A stretch of DNA of 64,000 bases from Eucommia ulmoides. Lineage: Eukaryota; Streptophyta; Magnoliopsida; Garryales; Eucommiaceae. A program made the translations under genes and the position numbers. The stretch covers positions 40,729,546 through 40,793,545 of the forward strand of contig CM028326.1 in assembly GCA_016647705.1 (NCBI GenBank), in the 5' to 3' direction. The notes under the pieces are model-generated. The model saw nothing but the letters and a program-made list of their open reading frames with translations, was not told where the DNA came from and did not search any database. Shown piece by piece: positions 21,562 to 32,926 of the stretch (its first letter is position 1; the number at the start of each line of letters is the position of its first letter).

Positions 21562-21577
21562 CAGCTCTGATGTCAAT
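21562..21577 (-). promoter_or_regulatory. Primer binding site (initiator tRNA-Met type), decayed
   Basis: The minus strand reads CAACA, then ATTGACATCAGAGCTGG. The copia site is TGGTATCAGAGC, so two bases have changed. It directly follows the LTR end (TGTTGG on the plus strand at 21578). Confidence 0.75.
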
Positions 21578-21685
21578 TGTTGGCCCAGTGAGCTACCCAA
21601 GAAAGGGGTGAATTGGGTAGTAACAAAAATTATCAAAGAATTTATACTTCAAAAATTAAATAATTAATTTTATCCTAAATTAATT
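21578..21685 (-). repeat. 5' LTR (family A) of the SIRE-like element, first part
   Basis: The plus-strand sequence TGTTGGCCCAGTGAGCTACC to AAATTAATT matches the reverse complement of the family A LTR end at 35108-35215. It is cut by a solo LTR at 21686; the 5-bp target TAATT is repeated at 23784-23788. Confidence 0.85.
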
Positions 21686-23783
21686 TGTTGGCCCAGTAGA
21701 ATACCCAAGAGGGGGGGTGAATTGGGTAATTAAAAATTAATCAGAATAAAAATCAACAAATTAAATAATTAATTTTATGCCTAAGTTAATTATTATCTTT
21801 ATAACAAAGCGGAATAAATCAATTAACTAGGTGCACACCCAAACAACAAAAATAACAAAGTAATAATGTAGCACACCAAGATATATCCTGGTTCACCAAG
21901 CTACTCTTGGCTAGTCCAGTCCTCCGAACCCCACGGAGATTCGCACCTACTAATTCTCAAGATCCCTTTAAAGGTAGGAACCAAATCCACACACTGATTC
22001 TTTTACAGACTCAGAATCAACTTTTATAATACCCTTTTCTCAAGTTAAGGAATAACCTCTACTTTTTACAGGCTCAAGAATAACCTATCTTTTTACAGAC
22101 TAAAGATTAACCTAATTCTTTTTATTACTACGGTTCAAGAATCAAAATCTCACACAACACTCCAAGTATCCTTTTCACAGGTAAGGATGGAACCTTTACA
22201 ATTCACTCACAACATAATTTTTATCTAGGAAGAATCACTACCTTAATCTCTTTACAGGAAGAGACTGAAACCTGGCTACCCTTGATTAAATATCCCCAAC
22301 GATATTTCACACTACTCACCAATACAAAATGATAAGTAGAAATCTCACTCGGAGCTTCTACCACCCCAGATAAATAATAACTCAATTAATATCCCAACTA
22401 GTGATAGAAAAATATGAGATACAAAATCTGATTTTAATAAGATATGGGTAGCAAATTAGAGCACGTAATCAGATTCAATAAATTGTTTATAGAAATATTT
22501 TCTTCAAAAAATCAAAAACAATTTCTAAGATCAGTTTCCAAATAATAAACAAATAATGCAATGAAAGAATATAATTAGAAAGATCTCACCCGAAATTCAC
22601 AGAAAGAATAGATAAAACAATGCAACTTCAAATCCGGTAGCAGCACAAATTAATAGCAATTGATCGTCAAGATCGTCTCTCAGAAAAGCTCACAATATTT
22701 CAGATGGATAACTCTTATAAAAGCTCACAATATGATATGATATAATTTCTCTCTTGTTTACTGCTTAATTAAAACGTAAAATCGCAAGTCTATATGTAGG
22801 GATATGTAATTAGCCTTCTAACGACTAGTTTACAAGTGTCATGACAATTAAACGCTCCTATAGACTCCTTATATTATAAGGACTTCATTTAGGTTCAATT
22901 TCACTTAAAAATAACTTTCAAATCTTTCAATTAAATCCCCAAAGTATTTCTCAATCTCAATTAATAAGAATAAAAACTATTTCATGTACTAAATTGAGAA
23001 ACATTAATATTTAATGTACCAAATCAATAGGATTTAATTAACATATGAACCATATCTTAAATATCACCAAATCCCTTAAATCTCTCTCAAATCTTAACAA
23101 AAAATGGCTACATTTAGATATGATTTCAGATCAAACATTATCCTGAAACAGAGCACTCAGTCGACTGCCCAATCGACTGGAAGATTCTGGAAGTAGCTTG
23201 CTGCGTTCATCGGTCGACCGCTTGGTCGACTCGCAGATTCAGAGAGTTTGTCAAGCTTTCACCGGTCGACCACTCGGTCGACTCGCAGATTCAGAAAGTT
23301 CAGCCACCATATGCCGGTTGACTTTTCCCTTCTGAATCTTTTCTCTGATCTCGTTTTATACTCTTTCTCTTTTACATTTTCGTCCCTTTAACTAATTTCT
23401 TTTCTCAATTATCTCCACTAATTTTCTCAAATTCCATTTTCACCATTTATAAATATTTCTTTTCAAATACACATAGGAGTAAATAAATTCATCTTATCAA
23501 AACACACATAAATAATAAAAACATTTTGTGCTGTGTGTGTTCCTAAATGAGATATTAAGAGTTGAAATTTACCTGGGTTGTTTTCCCTAATTTTTTCAAA
23601 CTCTTAAATCTTCAACTTTATCTTCATCATTTAGCATCCATTTAATTTGATCTTCAATATTCTCAACTTCATTTAATTTGATGTCTTCATTACTAAAACT
23701 TTAAATCACTAAAACACTCAATTAAATATTAGTTCCACCAAAACATCAATACTTAATTGTTCATCAAAATCTTAGGATCAACA
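21686..23783 (-). repeat. Solo LTR (family B), 2.1 kb, nested in the copia 5' LTR
   Basis: The LTR has TGTTGG and GGATCAACA termini on the plus strand and is flanked by the 5-bp duplication TAATT (21681-21685, 23784-23788). It is closely related to the solo LTR at 44754-46933. A GGTCGAC-rich tandem zone lies at 23155-23330. No internal retroelement sequence remains, so it formed by LTR-LTR recombination. Confidence 0.85.
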
Positions 23784-23905
23784 TAATTATTATATTATAG
23801 TAGTGGATATATGTTATCAACTAAGTGCACACCAAACAATAAAATATAAATAAAGTAAATAAAACAGCACACTAAGTATAAACTGAGTATAGGTTAACCT
23901 TGAGC
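23784..23905 (-). repeat. 5' LTR (family A), continued after the solo LTR
   Basis: Sequence resumes with TAATTATTATATTATAG and TGGATATATGTTATCAACTA, then GTGCACACCAAACAATAAAA. It matches the reverse complement of 34990-35110. Similarity fades after GAGCTATTAGTCTAGCC. Confidence 0.8.
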
Positions 23906-25628
23906 TATTAGTCTAGCCTTATTCCTAGTAAATATGTCATATTCATCTTCCTTATTCATAAAAATTCAAGTTATTACTAATTATAGGATGATCATCAAGC
24001 CTAGGTACTAAGGTCCATAAGGAACTAGGTATTGAAATCACAAGATTTATGTAGCAGAATATAAAATTAAATTAAATTAAATCACATTTAATATCATGTT
24101 TCATAAATTTGGATCTATCCATATCAACATAAAACAATTAAAAATAGTAAATAGTTGGAAAAAATACATTTTAAACCCTTTAACTATTACCATGTTTCTA
24201 TGTAGTTCTATAAGTTTTTTCGTTTCAATTTAAACCCTCTAAGTATGAATGTGATTTTTAAAAGGTCATTCTATTATAATTTCCATCCAAACTAACAGAA
24301 TTAAAGGGCAAAATTGTAATCTTCTATTTTTTTCATTTTTCATTCAAATTTTTATTTTTTTCTTTTCTCTTCCTCCATCTTCATGGTGAAGCGCTCTCTC
24401 TCTTTCTCTCATCCCTTTTCACCAAACCTTTCTCTCTTCCTCCACCACCTTCTTCCACTGCCACCACCCATGTCGCCGCCCTCCTCTGAAGCAGGGGGTA
24501 AATCACCCCTTGCTACAGAGGTGACACCCCCGTTATAGAGGATGGCGACGACATGGGCGGCGGCGGCGGCAGAAGAAGATGGTGGAGGAAGAGAGAAAGT
24601 TTGGTGAAGAGGGGGAGAGAAAGAGAAAGAGAGCGTTTCACCAGCGAAAATGGAGGATGAGAAAAGAAAAAAAAATGAAAATAAAAATAAAAAGAGAAAA
24701 TTGAATAAAAACTAAAAAAGTAGAAGATTACAATTTTGCCCCTTAATTCTTTTAGTTTGGATGGAAAATCTAACAAAATGACCTTTTAAAACTACCTTCA
24801 TACTTACAAGGTTCAAACTAAAACGAAAAAACTTATTGGACTACATAGAAATGCGTCAATAGTTAGAGGGTTTAAAATGTATTTTGTCGTAAATAATTTA
24901 GTCTAATTTAATTTATATACCTCTTCTAGTGCTTCTATCTCAAAGTCAATAGTTCCCGGGGTGTTATTTAAATAGACACCAAGAGCAGCTGGATCTGATC
25001 TCGATCTAACATAAAGAAAAAGTTGTCCCAAAAGCAACACAAATATCTTGCTTCTAACAGTATCCACATCGAAAACCATGTAGGGATAGTGTTCTTGTGA
25101 TCTCTAAGAATCCAATTCTAATCTCAAGATCCAATGGTAGTTTTGTTTTGATTGTTGGTGGCAGTAAAAATTAAAATAGTTGTACGAAGATAGAAAGAAG
25201 GATGAAGTGAGACCAAGATGATGATGATGGTCGAATTATAACAGGGGGATACAATAATGTCCTTCCTCTTAAATAGGTATTGTCCATGGTTCAAAATTCT
25301 AGACCCCTTTCTTGACATAATTATACTCTGGTCCCTAAACTTCTAAACAATTTATTATTGCAACTCATTCATTTTTCAAGCACTTTCTCAACTTCTATTT
25401 TCTGTGTGACTCCTTAGGTTCATACCAAAAGTTTAATTGTGGAATTAATTAATTAATTAGCTAATTAATATGGAAACAATACTAACTTTTTCCTTCTAAG
25501 ATAAATATTTTTCTCAAGGCGTCTCCTCTAACTGTGAGTCACGTCTACCCACATATCACAGTAATATTCAGTTGATAGAAATTTCAACAAGAGAACCTCC
25601 TCAGGTATGATTTTTCTCACTTGTGCTT
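23906..25628. other. Unclassified inserted block around the foldback MITE
   Basis: This DNA lies between two parts of the family A LTR and has no counterpart in the copy at 32927-35215. The parts at 24899-25320 resemble a copia-type LTR in style (GTTCCCGGGGTGTTATTTAA, AAAGCAACACAAATATCTTG), but I found no clear termini or target repeat. The 62-codon frames here are not gene-like. Confidence 0.45.
24157..24889. mobile_element. Foldback MITE, Mutator-like, 733 bp
   Basis: The two halves are long imperfect inverted repeats of about 350 bp. One end reads AAAATACATTTTAAACCCT; its partner reads AGGGTTTAAAATGTATTTTG. Nine-base flanks TAAATAGTT (24148-24156) and TAAATAATT (24890-24898) agree at eight positions, which fits a Mutator-type duplication. 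The centre holds GC-rich CT and GGC runs. It has no transposase; a Leu/Ser/Pro frame at 24513-24776 is a by-product of the CT/GA tracts. Confidence 0.8.
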
Positions 25629-25952
25629 TCACATAGGAGCAAATATGTTTAACTAATTAGGATCCTATAAAAAACACACATAATTATAAAAATATTTTTG
25701 TGTCGTGTGTGATCCTAATCGGGATACAATAAGAATAAAAATTAAGTTGAGTTGTTTTCCCCTAGGTTTCCAAATTTTTGATATATTAATGTCCACATCT
25801 TTGTTAGTCTCTTTAGAATCCATTTAGCATCCATCTCAACTTCTTCATGATAATATCTTCAATAAAACTTATAAATTGAAACACTCAATAAATTCGTTAG
25901 TTCCACCAAAAATATCAACATTTAATTGTTCATAAAAAACTTAGGATCAACA
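25629..25952 (-). repeat. Family A LTR, U3 end
   Basis: TTTCACATAGGAGC to CTTAGGATCAACA matches the reverse complement of 32927-33250. TGTTGATCC on the minus strand is the LTR start, so this is probably the true left boundary of the SIRE-like element's 5' LTR. Confidence 0.75.
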
Positions 25953-26649
25953 CTTCTTTTATCGTTTTGAAAATCTTCCTTTATATTAGGTATGTAGTAT
26001 ACATAATTAATGGTTAGTATCATCTGTGTTTTTTAAAAATCATATATATATTTATATTATAAATTATTCAGTTTTATCTAGTTCTGGATGTAAAAGTATG
26101 TAATTCAAATTTTAAATTCTACGATTTTCTTATATAAGCATTTTTGTAGTTTTTTAAGAATATTCTCGTTAACACATTGCATATCTTTCACGTTTTGATT
26201 TCTGAGTGTAAATTTTTTGGTACAACATTATTCTACTTGGTAAATGTAGTGTTAGTTCTTTTTCCGCTGCATGAAAACACAATTTTGTTGTATTAATAAC
26301 ACCTTAGTTAATATTACTGTAAAGAAAACATCATTGTTTAATTCCTAATAAATATTGAATTTCAGAACATAACATCGTAACAAAAATATACAATTGATTA
26401 TTAATCAAGTACTCCCCATGTTTATTGGAGTTTACTGTAATGTAATTTTATTTTGTAGGAACATGGTAGGAACATTGGCTATGTTTTGCAAGTATGATGA
26501 TGTTATCGTCTTTTTCACGCTTGATAATATTAGCACACTTGTTAGTATTGTTCATGAAGTTATGTTAAACTAGAATGATATAGGCAGTAGATGATTTGAA
26601 TTGTTTTATTCAATAGCAGGCATATGAATTTTATTTTTGCATAACAGAA
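25953..26649. other. AT-rich DNA, nothing recognised
   Basis: I see no open frame of note, no terminal repeats and no similarity to other parts of the window. Confidence 0.5.
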
Positions 26650-29600
26650 AACTGTCGATGAGATGAGAATTCTTGGTAAGCCATCTCAAGATTGATTTGC
26701 TCGATGTAAATATTAAGAAGCATGATGGGGATTAGAGTGGATCAAGTTGGGCGTCATCTGGTACATTGATCATGGTAAACAAAAACACAAGTTGTGATTC
26801 TGAAGATGAAAGAGATTATATATTGGAAGCTATCACAACTTGTTACAAAAAAACGATGATAAGATGTTTCTTTCGAAGTACTGTGAGAAGGTATATAGGA
26901 GAAATGTTAGAAACATTTTGGTGGCACACGCAAGTTCAAAGAGGTTTTACATAAATGTGCAATTGAAATAGGATGCAACTTTTATTATGTTAAAAACGAT
27001 AAGGTACTTATCACATTGCTTGTTCATTGAGAAAGTCACAAGAATGCATGTGAATTGTTCATTGGTGTTGCCAAAAAAGCAAATGGAGTTTTTTCACATT
27101 CCTCAATTAATAAACGAGCACACTATGGGTTTGCATTCAGAACAAGCAAAAGTCACAATAACAACAACAACAAAAAAAAAAAAAAGTGTTCGGATATCTT
27201 ATCTAGTTGTTTAATGAAAGAAATTATGCGACAAACCTAAAATCAAGTTGATTGATGCAGCAGATATTTTCGAAAAAAGTATGGATTAAAAATCACTTAT
27301 AATCATATTCATGGATTGTGGTTGTGAAAACAAAGAATAGTGTGTTTGGAGATCATTTATCATCATACAACCAACTTCGTTGGTATGTATGTGTCATCTT
27401 AAGAATTCTGGTAGTCATTTGGCTCTAGAGTATGACTAGGTCAATCGACATGCATTTTTAAAGATTTTATGAATGTATTCAAGAGAAATATTGTTGACCA
27501 ATAGTTGGGACGTTCTTGTTAGGTAGTTATTTGGCTCTAGATGGGACATTCTTGTTGGATGATATGAGGAAATTTTATTTAGTGCATCTACTAAAGATGA
27601 TAATCAAGGTAATATTGCGATGTACTATTTTGATTGTCATATATTAATTTCAACATACATTTTACGATGTTGAAAATTACACATTTTTTTTTTCGATAGA
27701 CAGGGATGTACCTTGGGGTGTAATCGGTTAGACGGTTTGATTTTGAAGGTTTTCTATTGCCTGACCCAAAGAAAATTTTTAGAAGATCCCCCGACCCAAA
27801 CCAATCGTATGGACTCCTTATCATTCAATGTTGGTCGGGTTTGATCGAGTCAGTGGGTTCTCGGGTTTGATTGGGTCAGTGGGTTCTCGGGTTTGAGAAG
27901 CAAAAACAAAAAATAAAGACAAAACACTAAAAATTTGTAGATCTAAAAGTAGATCCTGTAGCTAATTGCTAACAATAACAGGAAATATCCTAAGCAGTGT
28001 AGATCTAAAAGTTTATAAATTCTAAACAAAAAATAAAGATAACAAAACTCACATAAAAATGAGAGAGAGAAAGATGAAGATGAAGATGATAAAAACATGA
28101 GAGAGGAAGATGATGAAGAAGTATGGCGGCAACAGAAACGGGAGAATAAGACAACGGAAACAAGAGAGAAAGACGACAACGAGAAAACACTATAGAGTAC
28201 GACGACGATAGAAACAACAATGAAAATGGAGGCAAGTGAACAACAATGATGGAGAGAATATGTGGTTTCCTTCAACACATTAAGGGGTTGTCATAGAAGA
28301 GTGAGAAAATGAGAGTTGAGTTTGAGAAGATATGGCCAAAAAAGAAAAAAGTGTGTGAGTGGATGACAGAATGATATACAGAAATGACTAATTGGGAAAT
28401 GGGTGTTTGGAAACATAATTAGATGACAGAGCAGTTTCGATTGGGTTCGGGTAATCGACTTTGAGTAATTGTGGAACCGTTCTCATACTTCGGGTAATCA
28501 GGTTTGGTTAGTTTAGGAAAAAAAATTAGGTTCTGGAAAATTGACCAAAATGCCCTCGAACGGGTTAGTTAGGTTGGTTCGAGTTGGGTCATCGGGTAAA
28601 ACATACAATCCTAGATGTACCAAATTGCTCTTGCAACTATCGATGTTGAGAACAACGATAATTGGCAGTGGTTCTTTTCTAAGTTGAAGAAGACAATCAA
28701 CTAATCTCGTGTCTTAATGTTCATTTTAGGCTAACACAGTGGTATATTGAAGGATGCAAAAAATGTATTCCATGGATCACATCATGCATTTTTCCTTCAA
28801 CACTTGAAGAATTAACGAGTAATGTTATCAAATAAACATGCATCACTCAAAGATGATATGATTGGTAAATTTATCAGGCTTGTGTATGCACGCAATACGA
28901 CTATGTCCTAGATGTTATACCCTCAGTTTTTGGTGGAAGGGGGCGAAAAGTTTTTTAAGCTTTTCATTAATCTTCCAGCAATAAACTTTAGTGATGCATT
29001 TTTTAGGACAAAGCATTATGGTGAGATGTTTTCTAACCTAGTCGAGAGTTTTAATTCATGATTCCACGAGCATCGTCATATGCCAGTATTGTACTTGTAG
29101 ATAAGATAAAGGTATGTTGAATGCACCAGATAATCGAGAGGATGAATGAAGATGAACACACGCAAGGAATGATTACACCAAGTTTGGATAAGAAATTTCT
29201 CAAACTAATAGAAGAAAGACATACATGGAATGTTAGAGAATCAAATTATGGGGATTTCAAAGTACATTGAACCCCATCTATGTATGTGAATAGTAATGGG
29301 TGCACGTGCTTATGTCGTTAATGGAAATTAAAAGAATTTACACGTGTAAATGCATATGCAACATTTTAGAGGAATGAATGCAATATTTACATAGATATTA
29401 ATGAGTATTTTAACCTATACTATTACAGAGAATCATACTCCAATGGTATTTATGCAATACCTACAGTAAAATTTCTACCTTGGATAGACACAGAGTATGT
29501 TATTTTATCTTTATTGTCTAGAAAATAGCCAGGCTGACCAAGGAAGTTGGATTATCATCATGTGATAAGGTGAATGAGAGATAATATGGTAATTGCGATC

Positions 29601-29680
29601 ATATTGGTCATCACAACCACAAGACTTGCAAAGCACTACCCCAACCAGAGTGCATGAACATATCATGAAATGAACTCTTA
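26650..29680 (+). pseudogene. Mutator-like (MULE) transposase relic
   Basis: A decayed MULE transposase can be followed through many shifts and stops. GCNFYYVKNDKV is the N-terminal DNA-binding region and IDAADIFEKSYGLKITYNH the lead to the core. GMYQIALATIDVENNDNW is the region of the second catalytic acidic residue. YGEMFSNLVESFNS is the ESFNS block, then RMNEDEHT and a FAR1/SWIM-like region with LPWIDTEYV. A final knuckle reads YGNCDHIGHHNHKTC. The core is split by a hAT-like MITE at 27713-28613. No terminal inverted repeats of the MULE were found. Non-functional. Confidence 0.75.
27713..28613. mobile_element. hAT-like MITE, 901 bp, inside the MULE transposase
   Basis: The 8-bp sequence GATGTACC lies at both borders (27705-27712 and 28614-28621), the hAT signature. 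Removing the insert joins GMY to QIALATID in a sensible transposase phrase. The ends are only weakly inverted (TTGGGGTGTA against TAGGATTGTA). A ~28-bp unit (CGGGTTTGATTGGGTCAGTG) is repeated at 27836-27897. A Ser/Leu-rich frame on the minus strand (27943-28278) comes from GA-rich sequence and is unlikely to be a gene. Confidence 0.7.
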
Positions 29681-29789
29681 TTTGAATTCTCCTGGAAGCA
29701 ACATAAGTGTCTCGTCTCGAAAAGTACCACATGAGGAATTTTATAAGTATAGTGTCCACATAATATCAAAGAATCAAATTCTAATTTCG

Positions 29790-29812
29790 TATATATATAT
29801 ATATATATATAT
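29790..29812 (+). repeat. (TA)n microsatellite
   Basis: About eleven TA units after TTTCG. Confidence 0.95.
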
Positions 29813-29829
29813 GATAGTTCAGTAATTCC

Positions 29830-30640
29830 TAATTTAAATTGGTTTAAACCACATATCAAACTCTAGCAATACATTACATGTATGAAAAAGGCGTTGTTTG
29901 CTCAAATCGAGTTTATAATGCAATTGCTTTTATCAATATCTTTCTTGAGGAAATATCGGTGAGAAATTTCTAATTATATTTGTGTGCTCAAAATTGTGGT
30001 GCTTTAATTGGTATCTATACTTAATTCTAAGCCTGATTCATTTGCGATAAAAATCATTTTTGCTAAAATCATTGAATATCTTTCAAAACAATTTTTCTAA
30101 CATCTGGTATCAAGTTATTTCTAAGCTTATTCTGAAAATTCCATATTTACTAGTTTCTCACATATTAAATAAACAATTATATCACTAGATCAGATAATTA
30201 ATTGAGTTTATTCTTAATTAAGTTGGTTGAAGCTCTTGTGAGAACAAACAAGTAATTTTCTATATTTTGTGAGTTGTAGCTAAATTCTAAAGATAATTGG
30301 TCTAAGTGAGAGTGTTGATTAGGTATAAAGGGACCTTATCTAATCAGGGTATAAAAGTGTAATTCTTACATGGAAAAGGTATAAAAGTGTAATTCTTACA
30401 TGGAAAAAAAAATTAGTGTATAAGGTTTGATTCTTACCGAGGAAAAGAATCATGATTGGTTAGTGGATATGAATTTCCTGTGAGTGCTCAGGGGAGTAGA
30501 CATAGGTACAAGTAGCGTGCCGAACTATTATAAATTTATGTGCGTCAATTTCTCTATCTTTCAACTCTTTGTGTGTTCACATTTAGAATTACACGTTCCA
30601 CATATTAATCAAGATAAAACCAGTTAGAGTAATTCAATTG
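29830..30640 (+). repeat. LTR-like sequence (plus orientation), truncated
   Basis: The style matches the R/U5 part of the SIRE-type LTRs in this window: GATTCTTACC-GAGGAAAAGAATC, CTCAGGGGAGTAG and GTGCCGAACTATTATAAATT. A ~30-bp unit (GGTATAAAAGTGTAATTCTT) is tandemly duplicated at about 30338-30397. No clear termini were found. Confidence 0.45.
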
Positions 30641-32040
30641 TCTCCCAAGTAAACCACCATCTTGAATAGATCTTTGAGCAAAAGATATGACTCTTTGTCT
30701 TAGTCGGTAGACTAGTTTGTCAATTCGGTTGACTAATTTCTAGTTTTCCTGAATAGTTTGATTTTTTGGCCTAATCGGTTGACTAGATATCATATCCAGT
30801 TGACCGGATTATATTGAGTTGTATTCTATTAGTCCTGCTTCCTTAATCAATTGATCGATACAAGGTATCGATCAACCTATTTCTGCAGGTTTTTATTTTT
30901 ATTGAATTTTTCAATTAAAACTCTTATCTATTTTGACTCCTGATACTTATGGGTTCATTTTAAGCACTTTTATTTGGATTTAACACACAAACTAAACACG
31001 TTTAAATTCCATACAGATTATATAAGTATGTGCGTACTTTCCTAGATGAGTCAATTTGTACTGGAGATGTAGGAAACGATGTTATCTTATCTTTAAGTAT
31101 ACATCGAGTTTGTTTATTCCCCCCCAAGCCACTTGATATTATTCGATCATATTAAATATTTATCATGATCTTACTTGGTTTGATTCTCCATATTTATTCA
31201 TCTTTCTTCATCTTCATTCATGTCTTTATCATGGTCTTTTTTATATCATTTCTTTTGACTTGTTCCTCTTGATCTTTATTCACATGGTGCTGAATTTCTT
31301 ATCATTTTTACACATTTTCAAGACTTAACACATATGTTAAATACAATAAAAACACAAATACTTTTTTTTTATCATCAAAACATTGTGCTTAGGAACTTAT
31401 GCCCTTGGGGGGTTAAAAATCATTTTTTTTTTTTTTTTTTTTTTATGATGAGAAAATATTTGATGGTTTTCTCCAATAACACTCACGCTCTCCCTTACTA
31501 TGGTAACGGTGTTTTTGATATTTTAATTTTGAAATAAAATTTTTAAATCATAATCAAATAAGCAAAATTGATAACAATATAAATACCATGATCAAGAACT
31601 AGATGAATGCATACTACAAGATTAATATAACACAAACAATATAATAGTAAGATTGATATAGCAGGAATAGTATACTAAGTATAAAACATCAAATCACATA
31701 CGAAATCTCCATCTTTGTCATCTCAAAAAGTGGGGGACATGATTTATGTGGGGAAATGTTGATCTTTTAAGAGGTGATAATCAATTCTATTAGATAGAAA
31801 TAACCAGAAACTTCATGATCCATTATTTGTTTAGGACTCATCGACAAAGTATTATGAATTAATTTCAAAACACTTTAAGAGTATAATTATTTTTTAAATC
31901 TAAAATTATCCCTTTACACCAAAAGAAGTTCCTATTTGTTTTTTAAATAATTTCAGTACATAAATAATATGAAACACACAATTTATGAAAAATTAACGAC
32001 TAACTAGAGCATGCATCAACTTGCCTAGCCATACCTAAAA
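30641..32040. other. AT-rich DNA with LTR-like scraps
   Basis: TCGGTTGACTAG-type words at 30700-30850 recall the GTCGAC zones of the solo LTRs. A phrase at 31705-31740 (CATCTTTGTCATCTCAAAAA) resembles the region after the copia polypurine tract. A poly(T) run sits at 31422-31443. No gene is seen. Confidence 0.4.
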
Positions 32041-32715
32041 CCCTTATTATTTTAGAAAATTACTCTTCCCCTAGAGGTTTTATGAAAAATTCAGCAAGCT
32101 GATTGTGTGTGTCAACAAATTCCAGAGATATGTTGCCATTTTGAATGTGATTTCTCATGAAGTGATAATGAATCTCGACGGGCTTTGTGCGAGAGTGTTG
32201 CGTAGGATTTTTGCTCAGACAAATACCATTCGTATTATCATATAATATAGGCAAGTTTTCCACATTAATGTTGAAACAAGTAATTGTTGATTCCTATATG
32301 ATATATGAGCACAATAACTACCGATTGCCATGTATTCAGCCTACGGTAGATAATTCTATGAAATTTTATTTCTTTGTCGACCAATAAACTAATGCATGTC
32401 CTAAAAAGTGGCACGTGACACTTGTGCTTTTACACTCAATATTACAACTAGGAAACGTCGACGTCGGAGTAGCTTAACATATCAATATTTCCATTTCTAG
32501 GATACCAGAGATCTAAGGTATATGAGTGCGCATAAACAAATCCCAAACATTATGTTTGGCGTACTTGTTGTAAGATAAATGAGACTATCTATCACACCTC
32601 AATAAAATTTCTCACTTATGCTTTTACCTTTCTCATCCTTATCTAGCATTTTAGCGGGAGCCATTAGAGTTGCGCACACCTTTCCATTCTCCATTTCATA
32701 TTTCTTTAACATAGG
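32041..32715 (-). pseudogene. Second SIRE-like copia relic: RT end and RNase H
   Basis: The minus strand encodes MLKKYEMENGKV, KMLDKDEKGKSIS and KFYRGVIDSLIYLT (end of RT, about 32715 to 32530). It then gives RNase H pieces including CLSKNPTQHSRTKPVEIHYHF, HIQNGNISLEFVDT and QLAEFFIKPL (32263 to 32060). Stops and shifts are present. The RT is cut off at about 32715 by the copied segment that follows. Confidence 0.8.
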
Positions 32716-32926
32716 AGCTATTAGTCTAGCCTTATTCAATGAAGCATAAAATCATCTCAATAATTCATAAACTCCCCCTACATAAATGCAAACTAATTTA
32801 TAGCACAACTATGATCTCCCCCTTAAGATATTCAACAAAATATCATTAAATTCTTCCCCTTTGTCATCTCAAAAAGTGGGGAAGGGGAACCACAAATCAC
32901 AACTACTCTAGGCAAACATCAGTATG
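32714..32926 (-). repeat. Copy of the 16709-16925 retroelement end
   Basis: About 210 bp match 16709-16925 almost exactly, including the G-rich tracts. One edge cuts a different copia RT, and the other runs into a family A LTR at the word TATGCCTAAG. Both junctions are abrupt. Confidence 0.75.

Larger units (their letters stand above)
16709..25952 (-). mobile_element. SIRE-like Ty1-copia element, degraded, with nested insertions
   Basis: Read on the minus strand the order is 5' LTR, primer site, gag with zinc knuckles, protease, GAG-pre-integrase, integrase, RT and RNase H, which is the Ty1-copia order. The long gag with a coiled-coil tail and phrases such as DKEKFTSLTPKDGGHVTFGD fit the SIRE lineage. 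Every domain has stops or frameshifts. The 5' LTR (21578-25952) is interrupted by a solo LTR and other DNA, and the 3' LTR is largely deleted. It cannot encode a working polyprotein. Confidence 0.8.

Noticed and set aside
27943..28278. 111-codon Ser/Leu-rich minus-strand frame
   Set aside because: It is produced by a GA-rich tract inside a MITE, with no recognisable domain.
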